Source of the DNA: Chitinophagaceae bacterium DXS | Lineage (GTDB): Bacteria; Bacteroidota; Bacteroidia; Chitinophagales; Chitinophagaceae | Direction of reading: 5' to 3' | Length of the DNA: 64,000 nucleotides | NCBI GenBank assembly: GCA_030345135.1 | Contig: CP128386.1 | Span: forward strand, 5,595,327 to 5,659,326 | In this document: piece by piece, positions 54,878-63,870 of the stretch | Layout of the letters: the number at the start of each line of letters is the position of its first letter | Numbering within the stretch: position 1 is the stretch's first letter | The notes under the pieces: model-generated | What the model was told of the DNA's origin: nothing | Databases searched by the model: none | What the model saw: the letters and a program-made list of their open reading frames with translations, nothing else | Position numbers and translations under genes: made by a program

Positions 54878-55468
54878 ATGAATTACCTAGCGCATGCATA
54901 TCTTTCATTCGATAGTCCCACTGTATTGGTGGGAAATATGATCAGCGATTTTGTGAAAGGCAAAAAGAAGTATGAATTTGACGAGGCCATTCAGAACGGG
55001 ATCATGTTGCACCGCTCAATCGATGATTTCACAGATAACCACGAAACAACGAAGGAAGCCAAGCAGGTTTTTAAATCGACGGTGGGCTTGTATGCCGGGG
55101 CTTTTACAGATGTAGCATATGATCATTTTCTCGCCAACGATCCAAATGAATTTACAGAAGCCAGCCTAAAGACTTTTGCGCAACGGACTTATGCTACCTT
55201 ATCCAACTACAGGCACGTTTTTCCACCACGTTTTGCCGGAATGTTTCCCTATATGCAGCAGCACGACTGGCTGTACAATTACAGAACGAATTGGGGAATT
55301 GAAAGGAGTTTTGAGGGACTGGTAAGAAGAGCCACCTATTTGCACGATTCGCCGGGTGCATTTGATGCTTTCACCGCAAATTATAGTACTTTAAGAGACT
55401 GTTATGAGCAATTTTTTCCTGCGCTGAAGAAATTCGTGGAGGGTATCTTTGCGACTTTCAAATTATAA
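54878..55468 (+). CDS. ACP phosphodiesterase-like protein (DUF479)
   Basis: A 196-residue helical protein of the AcpH/DUF479 family: MNYLAHAYLSFDSPTVLVGN, MISDFVKGKKKYEFDEAIQ, GIMLHRSIDDFTDNH and DVAYDHFLA supply the metal-binding His/Asp. In E. coli AcpH removes the phosphopantetheine arm from acyl carrier protein; many homologues are untested, so the activity is inferred from family. Confidence 0.88.
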   Translation: MNYLAHAYLSFDSPTVLVGNMISDFVKGKKKYEFDEAIQNGIMLHRSIDDFTDNHETTKEAKQVFKSTVGLYAGAFTDVAYDHFLANDPNEFTEASLKTFAQRTYATLSNYRHVFPPRFAGMFPYMQQHDWLYNYRTNWGIERSFEGLVRRATYLHDSPGAFDAFTANYSTLRDCYEQFFPALKKFVEGIFATFKL

Positions 55469-55500
55469 TTTCATTCGTTAATAACTAAAGCTTTTGAGTG

Positions 55501-56058
55501 ATGAAAATTGTGAGTCTTTGTTTTGCCTTTGCCTGTTTATGTAGCGCTGTTATGGCGCAAAGAAATATTGAGCTGGATAAATCACCGTTAGACATGGTGT
55601 ATTACCCGGTTAACTACCCCGTGCAGAAAATGAACGGAAAGGAAAAACATCCACCGGAAGCAAGGGTTATTTATAGCAGGCCGCAAAAGAATGGCCGCAC
55701 AATATTTGATGGCATTGTTAAGTATAACCAGGTATGGCGACTCGGTGCAAACGAAGCAACGGAAATTGAGTTTTTTACGGATGCAAAAATTTCAGGAAAA
55801 TCTATCCCGAAAGGCCGGTATACCATGTATGCTATCTGTAACCAGGATAAGTGGACGATGATATTTAACACTGACAATTACGTTTGGGGGTTGGCCTACA
55901 ATCAAAAGAAAGATGCATTAAGAGTGGATGCTCCTGCACAAAAGAATGATGAGGATGTTGAAAATTTCACCATGTACTTTGATGGAACAACACAAAAAGC
56001 AGCTACATTAAACATTATGTGGGAAAAGACTAAGGTTGTAATCCCTATAACATTTTAA
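55501..56058 (+). CDS. DUF2911-family secreted protein
   Basis: A 185-residue protein with a signal peptide (AVMAQ) and the DUF2911 domain: RPQKNGRTIFDGIVKYNQVW, RLGANEATEIEF, SIPKGRYTMYAICNQDKWTM. These beta-sandwich proteins are common in Bacteroidota and of unknown role. It follows the preceding gene by 32 bases. Confidence 0.88.
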   Translation: MKIVSLCFAFACLCSAVMAQRNIELDKSPLDMVYYPVNYPVQKMNGKEKHPPEARVIYSRPQKNGRTIFDGIVKYNQVWRLGANEATEIEFFTDAKISGKSIPKGRYTMYAICNQDKWTMIFNTDNYVWGLAYNQKKDALRVDAPAQKNDEDVENFTMYFDGTTQKAATLNIMWEKTKVVIPITF

Positions 56059-56144
56059 TTGAAAATTGACAGTTGACAATTGATAATGGGAAGTCACGCA
56101 TCTGTACGTTTTCAATTATCAACTTTCCGCTGTCAATTAAGAAA

Positions 56145-56747
56145 ATGGCGATTTTGACTAAGATAACCAACATTTCGCAGTTAACCAGGTTACATACATT
56201 GATACCTGCCCGGATACAAAAGCCGGCAGCAGTTTCGTGCGGAAGATGTAATTATGTTAATGAAGTGAACAATGTTTTTTGCACGAATTGCGGATATCCG
56301 ATAAAGCATACGCCTGAAGTTCTTTCCCTGTATCATATTCGCGATAAGAGTCGTCATACCCTGCTTACCCAATGCAATAGTGTTATAGTTGTAGCCAGAT
56401 GGGTTTTATATGTTCTTGCTGCCCTGTGCCTTACGGGGACAGGCTTTATGTTCGGTTCACGGGAGGACAAGCTTACACTTTTCATTATTACATTTATTAT
56501 GGCGGTTATGTTTGGAGTGCTCGGATATTGGAGCCGTTACAAACCGTTCACGGCCTTGCTGGTTAGTTTTGTTGTTGTAATAACGTTCTCAACTATATCA
56601 GTATTCGGTAGTGTTATCCACGCATTCACTACAACAAACGGCTTATATACCATTTTATTCAGCATGGTAATTATCTATTTCTTACTCAGAGGTATTCAGG
56701 CTGCTTACAGAGCGGATCTGGTTAATGAAGAACTTGAAATTGTTTAA
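56145..56747 (+). CDS. Zinc-ribbon membrane protein
   Basis: A 200-residue protein. The ATG at 56145 is preferred over the in-frame 56073 because the longer frame covers GACAGTTGACAATTG repeat words. An N-terminal zinc ribbon (CGRCNYVNEVNNVFCTNCG) is followed by four hydrophobic helices (about 82-105, 110-128, 135-155 and 165-185). It overlaps the next gene by 23 bases, so the two are probably translationally coupled. The function is unknown. Confidence 0.75.
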   Translation: MAILTKITNISQLTRLHTLIPARIQKPAAVSCGRCNYVNEVNNVFCTNCGYPIKHTPEVLSLYHIRDKSRHTLLTQCNSVIVVARWVLYVLAALCLTGTGFMFGSREDKLTLFIITFIMAVMFGVLGYWSRYKPFTALLVSFVVVITFSTISVFGSVIHAFTTTNGLYTILFSMVIIYFLLRGIQAAYRADLVNEELEIV

Positions 56748-57513
56748 TGTGGAAGAACCGTTACACGAGATATATCACTGCGATGAATGCAAGGCTAATG
56801 TGAAAGGATATCAGCGTTTTTGCCATAATTGCGGTGCATATCTTGGAAATAATGCAGAAGAAGTAAGCATATTTAACAACAAAAATCTGCGTTTCGCTTT
56901 CTTGTTTTATTTAATCAATCTCTGTGTTTGCATTTTTGCGAAATCATCCGGATGGTTTTTCTCTTATGACCATTTGTTTTGGCTGGAGATTGTTTTGGCA
57001 ATCATTGCCATTTTATTTGCGAGGCTGAACAGGAAAACAGTCCTTCCCGCTTTGCGATTCAATAATTTTAATTTTTTTGTCCTTCTCGCCGTTATTGCGT
57101 CTGCTGCATTATTTGCCTTTGTGGTGAATATTTGTGTGCACCAATTAAATATTTCATTGTTCAGGAATGATGTTAGCTATTACAGCGCATATAGAGCATA
57201 CAATTATCCTGTTTTGCTAATGATTTATTCAATTGCTTTAATGCCCGCATTGTTTGAGGAGCTTGCATTCCGTGGTGTGCTGTACGGATATCTTGGTGTT
57301 TTTTTGGATGACAGGCTTGTAGTTATTTTAACAGGTTTCGCATTTGCGACCATTCACCTGAATTTTATTTCGTTGGTGTGGTTAATTCCCTTTGGGGTTG
57401 TGTTAGGAGCATTGCGCAGAAGATATGATACGATCTGGTATGGCGTTATCTTTCATTTCATCTTTAACCTTACGGCATGCTTAATGGATTTATATAAACA
57501 TGGTGTGATATAG
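56725..57513 (+). CDS. CPBP-family intramembrane metalloprotease with zinc ribbon
   Basis: A 262-residue protein. An N-terminal zinc ribbon (CDECKANVKGYQRFCHNCGA) matches that of the overlapping upstream protein. The membrane part carries the CPBP signatures EELAFR (E178, E179, R183), a histidine in FATIH and HFIFNLTA. Known members are CAAX-type proteases or bacteriocin self-immunity proteins. The shared zinc ribbon suggests that both gene products act in one complex. Confidence 0.88.
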   Translation: MKNLKLFNVEEPLHEIYHCDECKANVKGYQRFCHNCGAYLGNNAEEVSIFNNKNLRFAFLFYLINLCVCIFAKSSGWFFSYDHLFWLEIVLAIIAILFARLNRKTVLPALRFNNFNFFVLLAVIASAALFAFVVNICVHQLNISLFRNDVSYYSAYRAYNYPVLLMIYSIALMPALFEELAFRGVLYGYLGVFLDDRLVVILTGFAFATIHLNFISLVWLIPFGVVLGALRRRYDTIWYGVIFHFIFNLTACLMDLYKHGVI

Positions 57514-57533
57514 CAAAGTATTTCTTCCTAAAA

Positions 57534-57567
57534 ACAAATACGAAGCAGGGGTCTGCCTCGTACTTGT
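57534..57567. terminator. Bidirectional hairpin terminator
   Basis: ACAAATACGAAGCAG and CTGCCTCGTACTTGT pair across a short loop between the convergent CPBP and PepSY-like genes. Confidence 0.65.
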
Positions 57568-57628
57568 TCTTCATTCTAAATGTATATCGGGTGCTTAGGA
57601 GTAGTATAAATCATTTCCGGTGTTGCTT

Positions 57629-58063
57629 CTATTCGCTCTTTTTATACTTGTCCTGCAAGGTAAGATCGCCATCAACTGATGAGTTAACTATATACCAGTA
57701 TTTGGTGTCTTTTAAAGTTACCTGGTAAATAACCTGGTCTGCATTTGTGAATTCAGTTGCGCCATATATTTCCTTGCCATCATATTTATTCTTCAATGCC
57801 ATCATTATTTTTAGTGGCAGATCTTTTTCATGATAGTATCTCAATGAGCTAACAAAATTTCCCTGTTTGTCATAGTTAACTTTTGTAAGAGTACCAGCCT
57901 GGGAAAAAGATACCAGGTAGCCAGCATCGCTCTCGTTCCATTTTACGCTTACTGCGTTTGGAAATGTTTTATTGAATGATTGTTTGATCTTGTCATTAGG
58001 GTCAGCCTTTGCAATTGTCATAATGAGTAAGCTGCTAACAGCCATTAAAAATATCTTTTTCAT
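57629..58063 (-). CDS. PepSY-like secreted protein
   Basis: A 144-residue exported protein (signal peptide ending IAKA). Two PepSY-like repeats are visible: IKQSFNKTFPNAVSVKWNES and MALKNKYDGKEIYGATEFTN with VIYQVTLKDTKYWYIV. Such small proteins, common in Bacteroidota, often accompany two-component systems, but here it stands alone. Confidence 0.82.
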   Translation of the reverse strand: MKKIFLMAVSSLLIMTIAKADPNDKIKQSFNKTFPNAVSVKWNESDAGYLVSFSQAGTLTKVNYDKQGNFVSSLRYYHEKDLPLKIMMALKNKYDGKEIYGATEFTNADQVIYQVTLKDTKYWYIVNSSVDGDLTLQDKYKKSE

Positions 58064-58309
58064 AATCTTCGGTTTTGTGTGTGTTTGTTTGATGATGTAA
58101 AAGTATAGCGCCTGATAAGCGGTGTCAATGTTTTATACACCATCGGTAAGTGTGATTAATAGCTTGCGGGAGCGTGAAACCAGACACATTACCGAAGCGG
58201 GATTTTTTTATTATAAAGCGCCAAAAACGCGTGTTGAGTGGTCTTTGCATTGTTACACAACCCCGGTTAATCTTTTGTTAACCTACAAGAATCAAGGGAT
58301 GAAAGGTAA

Positions 58310-59465
58310 AAAGCTGTGAGCTATCAGCTGTCAGCTATGAGCTTTCCTGTCTTTCTCGTTAGTACTATCTCTATATAGATGAATTGAGGCACCTAAAGTT
58401 TAATCGAATGGGTGTCAGGTTTCAGGTATCAGGTATCAGCAGGCTGCCTTACCTGTTTATGTATGCCTATATAGATGAAACGACTCACTTTTAGTTTAAT
58501 TGATTCCCCGCGTCGCTGCTTCGTTGCGCCCGCCGCGTGAAACTAGCTGTGAGCTATTAGCTATTAGCTGTCAGCTTTGCTGTCTTACTTGTTTAATTTG
58601 ATTCCATATAGATCGGCTGATGCACCTAAGGTTTAATCGGGTATGTATTGGGTGTCAGGCATCTGCACTGTTGTAGTTGATTCGTCTTTAGTTTCAATGA
58701 TCCGCCGCGCCGCTGCTTACCAGCTGTGAGCTATTAGCTATTAGCTGTCAGATTTGCTGTCTTACTTGTTTAATGTGATTCCATATAGATCGGCTGATGC
58801 ACCTAAGGTTTAATCGGGTATGTATTGGGTGTCAGGCATCTGCACTGTTGTAGTTGATTCGTCTTTAGTTTCAATGATCCGCCCCGCCGCTGCTTCTTTG
58901 CGTCCGCCGCGTGAAAAAACCAGGGCCTTTGCACCTTTGCTTCTTTGCGCCTTTGCGTGAAACCAGCTATCAGCTGCCAGCTTTTACTGTCTTAATAATT
59001 GTATGTAGAGTTTCGTTGAAAGTATTCGCCGCGCCGCCGCTTCGTTGCGCCGGCCGTGTGAAACAACCAGGACCTTTGCACCTTTGCTTCTTTGCGCCTT
59101 TGCGTGAAACCAGCTGTGAGCTGTCAGCTTTTGCTGTCTTAATAATTGTATGTAAAGTTTCGTTGAACGTATTCGTTGCGCCGCTGCTTCGTTGGGCTCG
59201 CCGCGTGAAACTAGCTGTGAGCTATTAGCTATTAGCTGTCAGCTTTGCTGTCTTACTTGTTTAATGTGATTCCATATAGATCGGCTGATGCACCTAAGGT
59301 TTAATCGGGTATGTATTGGGTGTCAGGCATCTGCACTGTTGTAGTTGATTCGTCTTTAGTTTCAATGATCCGCCGCGCCGCTGCTTCTTTGCGCCCGCCG
59401 CGTGAAACAACTAAGGGCCTTTGCACCTTTGCTTCTTTGCGTCTTTGCGTGAAATGCCTCTTTGT
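58310..59465. repeat. Large mixed repeat block with nested duplications
   Basis: A unit starting AGCTGTGAGCTATTAGC and running through TTCCATATAGATCGGCTG, GGTTTAATCGGGTATG and GGGTGTCAGGCATCTGC begins at 58545, 58722 (177 bases on) and 59213. Between the last two, CTTAATAATTGTATGTA units start at 58991 and 59138 (period 147). CTTTGCGCCTTTGCGTGAAA words close each unit. No gene is supported in the 1.4-kb gap. Confidence 0.8.
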
Positions 59466-59519
59466 GTGAAACAGAGGTTCGCTGCACATTTTTCCCCATC
59501 TTTGTCAAAATTGAAATAC

Positions 59520-60659
59520 ATGAAAGCTGGTACCAAGTGTATACATGCCGGTGTGGAACCGGATCCGTCTACAGGCGCCATCATGACGCCCATTTATCAA
59601 ACATCCACCTATGTGCAGGAAGCGCCCGGTAAGCACAAAGGCTATGAATATGCACGTAGTCAGAACCCCACCCGTTTTGCATTGGAAAGAGCTGTTGCAG
59701 AACTGGAGAACGGCAAATTTGGTCTTGCATTTAGTAGTGGTGTAGCCGCTACCGATGCCGTTATTAAATTACTACAGCCCGGCGATGAAGTAATTGCTGC
59801 AAATGATATGTATGGTGGCACATATCGCCTGTTTACCAAAGTGTTTGAGAAGTTTGGTATTAAGTTTCATTATGTAAACATGCAGGATGCAGCCAATATA
59901 AAACCGCTGATCAACAGCAATACCAAACTTATCTGGACAGAAACACCCACCAACCCGTTGATGAACATAACGGACATAGAGGCGCTTTCCGATATCGCAA
60001 AAGAGCACAAACTGTTATTATGCGTTGATAACACTTTCGCTTCTCCATATTTACAGAACCCGTTGGATCTCGGTGCAGATATCGTTATGCATTCTGCAAC
60101 CAAATATCTTGGTGGACACAGTGACGTTATACAGGGCTGCCTGGTGATGAATGATGAAATCTTGAGGGATCAGCTATATTTCATTCAGAAAAGTTGTGGT
60201 GCTGTTCCTGGTCCGCAGGACTGCTTCCTGGTACTTCGCGGAATAAAAACATTACATATCCGCATGCAGCGCCATTGTGAGAATGGAGAGAAGATTGCCC
60301 ATTTCCTCCGCAATCATCCTAAGGTAGGTAAAGTGTTTTGGTGCGGTTTTGAAGATCATCCCGGTTATGCTGTGGCAAAAAAACAGATGAAGGGTTTTGG
60401 CGGTATGATGAGCTTTGAATTAAAGGACGATAATGTTGAAGCCGCCACAAAAGTATTGTCTTCTACAAAAGTATTTGCACTTGCTGAGAGCCTTGGTGGC
60501 GTGGAATCTTTAATCAACCATCCGGCTTCCATGACCCACGCATCAATTCCAAGAGAAGAAAGGATCAAAAATGGTCTTTCTGATTCTTTGATAAGACTAA
60601 GTGTTGGTATTGAAGATATTGAAGATTTGATCGAAGATTTGAACCAGGCGATTGGATGA
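59520..60659 (+). CDS. Cystathionine gamma-synthase/lyase (PLP-dependent)
   Basis: A 379-residue member of the Cys/Met metabolism PLP family. The ATG at 59520 is chosen because the longer frame translates TTTGCG repeats. Landmarks are YARSQNPTR, FSSGVAATDAV, WTETPTNP, VDNTFASPY and the PLP lysine in SATKYLGG (K195). The group includes cystathionine gamma-synthase and gamma-lyase, which cannot be separated with certainty from sequence. It acts in methionine/cysteine interconversion. Confidence 0.92.
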   Translation: MKAGTKCIHAGVEPDPSTGAIMTPIYQTSTYVQEAPGKHKGYEYARSQNPTRFALERAVAELENGKFGLAFSSGVAATDAVIKLLQPGDEVIAANDMYGGTYRLFTKVFEKFGIKFHYVNMQDAANIKPLINSNTKLIWTETPTNPLMNITDIEALSDIAKEHKLLLCVDNTFASPYLQNPLDLGADIVMHSATKYLGGHSDVIQGCLVMNDEILRDQLYFIQKSCGAVPGPQDCFLVLRGIKTLHIRMQRHCENGEKIAHFLRNHPKVGKVFWCGFEDHPGYAVAKKQMKGFGGMMSFELKDDNVEAATKVLSSTKVFALAESLGGVESLINHPASMTHASIPREERIKNGLSDSLIRLSVGIEDIEDLIEDLNQAIG

Positions 60660-60941
60660 TTATAGTGAATGGTCAATGGTGAATAGTGAAAGATGCAGGC
60701 TTGTTGGGTTTTATTCGACAAGTGATTAATTAATCAATCTATTTATAGCAAGATTGTTTCTTTCCTCTATTCAAATTGAGCTTTGTAATGATCTTGCAAA
60801 GTGAAACTGCTAAGCCTTTCACTATTGACCATTCGCTATTCACTCTTTTACAACTTCTCCATTCATTATCGAACTGGTAACGTGTATGCTAATATGAGAT
60901 TGTTCAACTTTTCACTATTGACCATTCACTATTCACGTTCT
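60660..60941. repeat. TTCACTATTGACCATTCAC word repeats
   Basis: GTGAATGGTCAATGGTGAATA-like words (60665-60690) and TTTCACTATTGACCATTCGC (60818), then CACTATTGACCATTCACTATT (about 60916), run through the gap in opposite orientations. They are related to those at 38060 and 51830. Confidence 0.65.
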
Positions 60942-61400
60942 TCATAACGCGCTTTCCCGTATGAAAAAAATATAGTCCGTCACCGGTAATTTTTGAACTC
61001 CGTCAAATTTTAATAGCTGCCCTATTTGTGCACGATGATGGGTGCCATGATTGGTAACCTGGGTTAGTATATCAACCAGTCTGTTACTAAAGGATTCTCC
61101 TCTTGAATTTTTGTAGTCAATCATTTTTTCAAAATCGCCCGGCTGTGATGACTCAATGAATGTTTTCCATTGAACAAAATTTTCTTCAATTGCAAGTGCT
61201 ATTTGTTCGGCTTCCCATTCCGGCCAAATAACTCCTCCCGTCTCTCTTTTGCAACGGTGTAGCCAAACCTGCTGGGCGCCGAGCAAATGAGCCATAAGTG
61301 AAAGAACCTTTTTGTTATTGTCTGAGTTTAGAATCGTGTGAAGTATCTGCAAGTTGCTATTGTAATCATATTGAAACATCCTTAGAAAGTATTCTTTCAT
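60942..61400 (-). CDS. DinB-like protein
   Basis: A 152-residue four-helix protein of the DinB/YfiT group: MFQYDYNSNLQILHTI, LSLMAHLLGAQQVWLHR and VTNHGTHHRAQIGQLL, where the His residues (H49-type and HxxxH) form the metal site. Family members include thiol transferases, but most have no known substrate. Convergent to the cystathionine gene. Confidence 0.85.
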   Translation of the reverse strand: MKEYFLRMFQYDYNSNLQILHTILNSDNNKKVLSLMAHLLGAQQVWLHRCKRETGGVIWPEWEAEQIALAIEENFVQWKTFIESSQPGDFEKMIDYKNSRGESFSNRLVDILTQVTNHGTHHRAQIGQLLKFDGVQKLPVTDYIFFIRESAL

Positions 61401-61564
61401 ATCTGTTCATTTTATTTTGAATAATGACATAGGTCCGTTAAAATTCTTAAAGTTAAAGCATATGTAATTCATTTGAAAGTCACTTGAATACATTGTTTCA
61501 CCGCTTGCTTTATCCCATTACAATTTCGTCACCATTCCTTAATATTTAGCTAATCTCACAAAAG

Positions 61565-61572
61565 TAAGTTTG
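61565..61572 (+). promoter_or_regulatory. -7 box (TAAGTTTG), leaderless type
   Basis: TAAGTTTG ends seven bases before the ATG of the PAP2 gene, leaving little or no 5' untranslated region. Confidence 0.4.
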
Positions 61573-61579
61573 GCAAAAA

Positions 61580-62179
61580 ATGGATATCCTGCAAAGCCTC
61601 GAAAACATTGATAAATATGTCTTCCATCTTATCAATGACGAATGGACCTTTTCATGGCTCAACGGCTTAATGCTTTTGCTGCGTGAGCCGGCAACATGGG
61701 TTCCTCTTTATATTGGAGTTTTGTTTTTTATTTATAAAAAAGATAAACAGCTGGCCATTCCATTTTTGCTCTGTAGCATTGTTACTTTCGCCATTACTGA
61801 TGTAACCAGTGCAAGCATATTAAAACCAATGTTGGCAAGGCTAAGGCCATGCCAGGAGGCTGGCCCGGATTTTTCTGTAAATGCCTTGGTGGGTTGCGGT
61901 GGATTGTTCGGTATGCCATCATCCCATGCATCCAACCATTTCGGGCTGGCAACCTTCTGGTTTATTGCAGCCTCATGTTATTTAAAACAAAAATGGTATT
62001 GGGTATGGCTTTGGGCCGTTGCAGTATGCTATGCGCAAGTGTACGTTGGTAAACATTATCCGGGAGATATTATCGCTGGTGCTATTTTGGGTATTATAGG
62101 CGGTAATATTACCATGCAATTATTGTATTATTGGATGCAGTTGCAAAACAAGCGGAAAAATACCAGGGCTTATGGCTAA
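61580..62179 (+). CDS. PAP2-family membrane phosphatase
   Basis: A 199-residue integral membrane phosphatase with the three PAP2 motifs: KPMLARLRPC, MPSSHASNHFG and YVGKHYPGDIIAG. Five or six helices are visible. Such enzymes dephosphorylate undecaprenyl pyrophosphate, lipid A or other lipid phosphates. It overlaps the next gene by eight bases, pointing to a shared envelope role with the glycosyltransferase and GtrA-like protein. Confidence 0.92.
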   Translation: MDILQSLENIDKYVFHLINDEWTFSWLNGLMLLLREPATWVPLYIGVLFFIYKKDKQLAIPFLLCSIVTFAITDVTSASILKPMLARLRPCQEAGPDFSVNALVGCGGLFGMPSSHASNHFGLATFWFIAASCYLKQKWYWVWLWAVAVCYAQVYVGKHYPGDIIAGAILGIIGGNITMQLLYYWMQLQNKRKNTRAYG

Positions 62180-63863
62180 TCAATCTGGCAATGATCTTCT
62201 AACTAAAGAAATCAGTCTTCCTCGAATACTTTTTTATGTTCTGTTGGCGGTTGCAATTGTTGTAAATGCATCAGGTCTTTTTATCGATATACTTGAACCT
62301 GATTCAGCTTTATACGCATCTATTGCAAAAAGAATTGCATTAACAAATGACTGGGTGAACCTTTACGGCGATGGTCATGATTGGCTGGATAAGCCGCACT
62401 TTCCATTTTGGGTGGCTGCAATAAGCTTTAAAGTGTTTGGCATAAATGCATTTGGTTACAAGTTGCCTTCGTTTATTTTCTGGTTGATTGGAATAAGGTA
62501 CACTTATTTACTGACTAAGAACATCTATAACGATTCTGTCGCCAGACTCGCTGTCATCATCTACATAACAGCTTTACATGGTGTGTTGGAAAACTTCGAT
62601 GTTCGCGCAGAGGGTTATTTGACGGCGCTTATCATTGCTGCTATTTATTATATTCTCAGAGCCGGGGAAAAAGGAAGGTTGTTGTATTATTTGCTGGCTG
62701 CTTTTTGTTCCGCATGTGCAATAATGACCAAAGGTATTTTTGTACTGTTTACTATTTGGGGAGGTTTTGCATTGTATTGGTTGGTAACATATCAATGGAA
62801 ACAATTCGTTGATTACAGGATCTGGCTTACAGTATTGCTCACTCTTGTATTTACTTTTCCCGAATTATGCAGTTTGTATGTTCAGTTTGACATGCATCCT
62901 GAAAAAATAGACTTTGGTCAGACTCATGTCTCGGGCATCCGGTTCTTTTTCTGGGACAGCCAGTTTGGCCGTTTCTTTAATACAGGACCCATTAGAGGAG
63001 AGGGCGATCCGTTCTTCTTTTTACATACTTTGTTGTGGGCATTTTTGCCCTGGCCAGTGATATTGTATACTGCGGTTATCAGGCTTTTCGCCCGGAAAGG
63101 AAATGGTGATCCTTCAAATCGCATTTTTATTGTTTATGGAAGTGCGGCGATTACGTTTGTCTTATTTTCTTTATCAAAATTTCAGTTGCCACATTACATC
63201 ATTATCATTTTTCCACAACTTGCTATCATAACGGCCCAGGGATTAATGTCGTTTTTCAGTTCGAAAAAACTTGCAAAAGGCGTTTCGATCACACAAAGTA
63301 TTTTGTTAATTATAACAGTAGTGGCCAGCATCGCTTTAATGTTTATTACCGGATTTAATGGATTTTATTCCGTAGTTATTTTCGCATCGGTTATAGGTTG
63401 CTTTATTTTTTATAAATACAGAAAGACAACCTTGCGTGATATTGTTTTGAAAGGGTTTGCCTCATTTGCTATGCTTCACCTTTTTTTAAATGTGGTTTTT
63501 TATCCGCAGTTGTTGCAATTCCAGTCTGGTATGCTGGCAGGAAAATGGCTAACAGAGCACGGTTATAATAAGAAGCTTGCGATGTACAAATCAAATTCCT
63601 ACTCACTCGAGTTTTATGCTCCCGTAAATGTAGATAGGTTACCAACCGGTCAATCTTTAGACAGTTGCATTGCAAAAGGAAATATTATACTTTACACAAC
63701 AAAAGAAAACGCAGCAGAACTTACTGGCAGCGGATATAATGTACAACTATTGAAGGAATATGCTTTTTATCCTGTTAGCCGGTTAACTTTGCCGTTTTTA
63801 AATTACAAAACCAGGAGCAGGGAACTACAGCAAATAGTTCTGGCCAATGTTTCAAAAAAGTAA
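62172..63863 (+). CDS. ArnT-like glycosyltransferase (GT39/83 fold)
   Basis: A 563-residue polytopic membrane protein. The N-terminal region has the catalytic acidic LEPDSALYASIAKR motif and WLDKPHFPFW, typical of the ArnT/PMT family that transfers sugars from polyprenyl phosphate to lipids or proteins. About ten helices follow, then a soluble C-terminal domain (about 460-563). With PAP2 upstream and GtrA downstream it probably belongs to a lipid-linked sugar modification system. Confidence 0.9.
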   Translation: MANQSGNDLLTKEISLPRILFYVLLAVAIVVNASGLFIDILEPDSALYASIAKRIALTNDWVNLYGDGHDWLDKPHFPFWVAAISFKVFGINAFGYKLPSFIFWLIGIRYTYLLTKNIYNDSVARLAVIIYITALHGVLENFDVRAEGYLTALIIAAIYYILRAGEKGRLLYYLLAAFCSACAIMTKGIFVLFTIWGGFALYWLVTYQWKQFVDYRIWLTVLLTLVFTFPELCSLYVQFDMHPEKIDFGQTHVSGIRFFFWDSQFGRFFNTGPIRGEGDPFFFLHTLLWAFLPWPVILYTAVIRLFARKGNGDPSNRIFIVYGSAAITFVLFSLSKFQLPHYIIIIFPQLAIITAQGLMSFFSSKKLAKGVSITQSILLIITVVASIALMFITGFNGFYSVVIFASVIGCFIFYKYRKTTLRDIVLKGFASFAMLHLFLNVVFYPQLLQFQSGMLAGKWLTEHGYNKKLAMYKSNSYSLEFYAPVNVDRLPTGQSLDSCIAKGNIILYTTKENAAELTGSGYNVQLLKEYAFYPVSRLTLPFLNYKTRSRELQQIVLANVSKK

Positions 63864-63870
63864 AGCCGGC

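Noticed and set aside
58911-59228. 105-residue ORF with an internal 49-residue duplication
   Set aside because: It is a translation of the TTTGCG repeat words; the repeated peptide reflects DNA duplication, not a gene.
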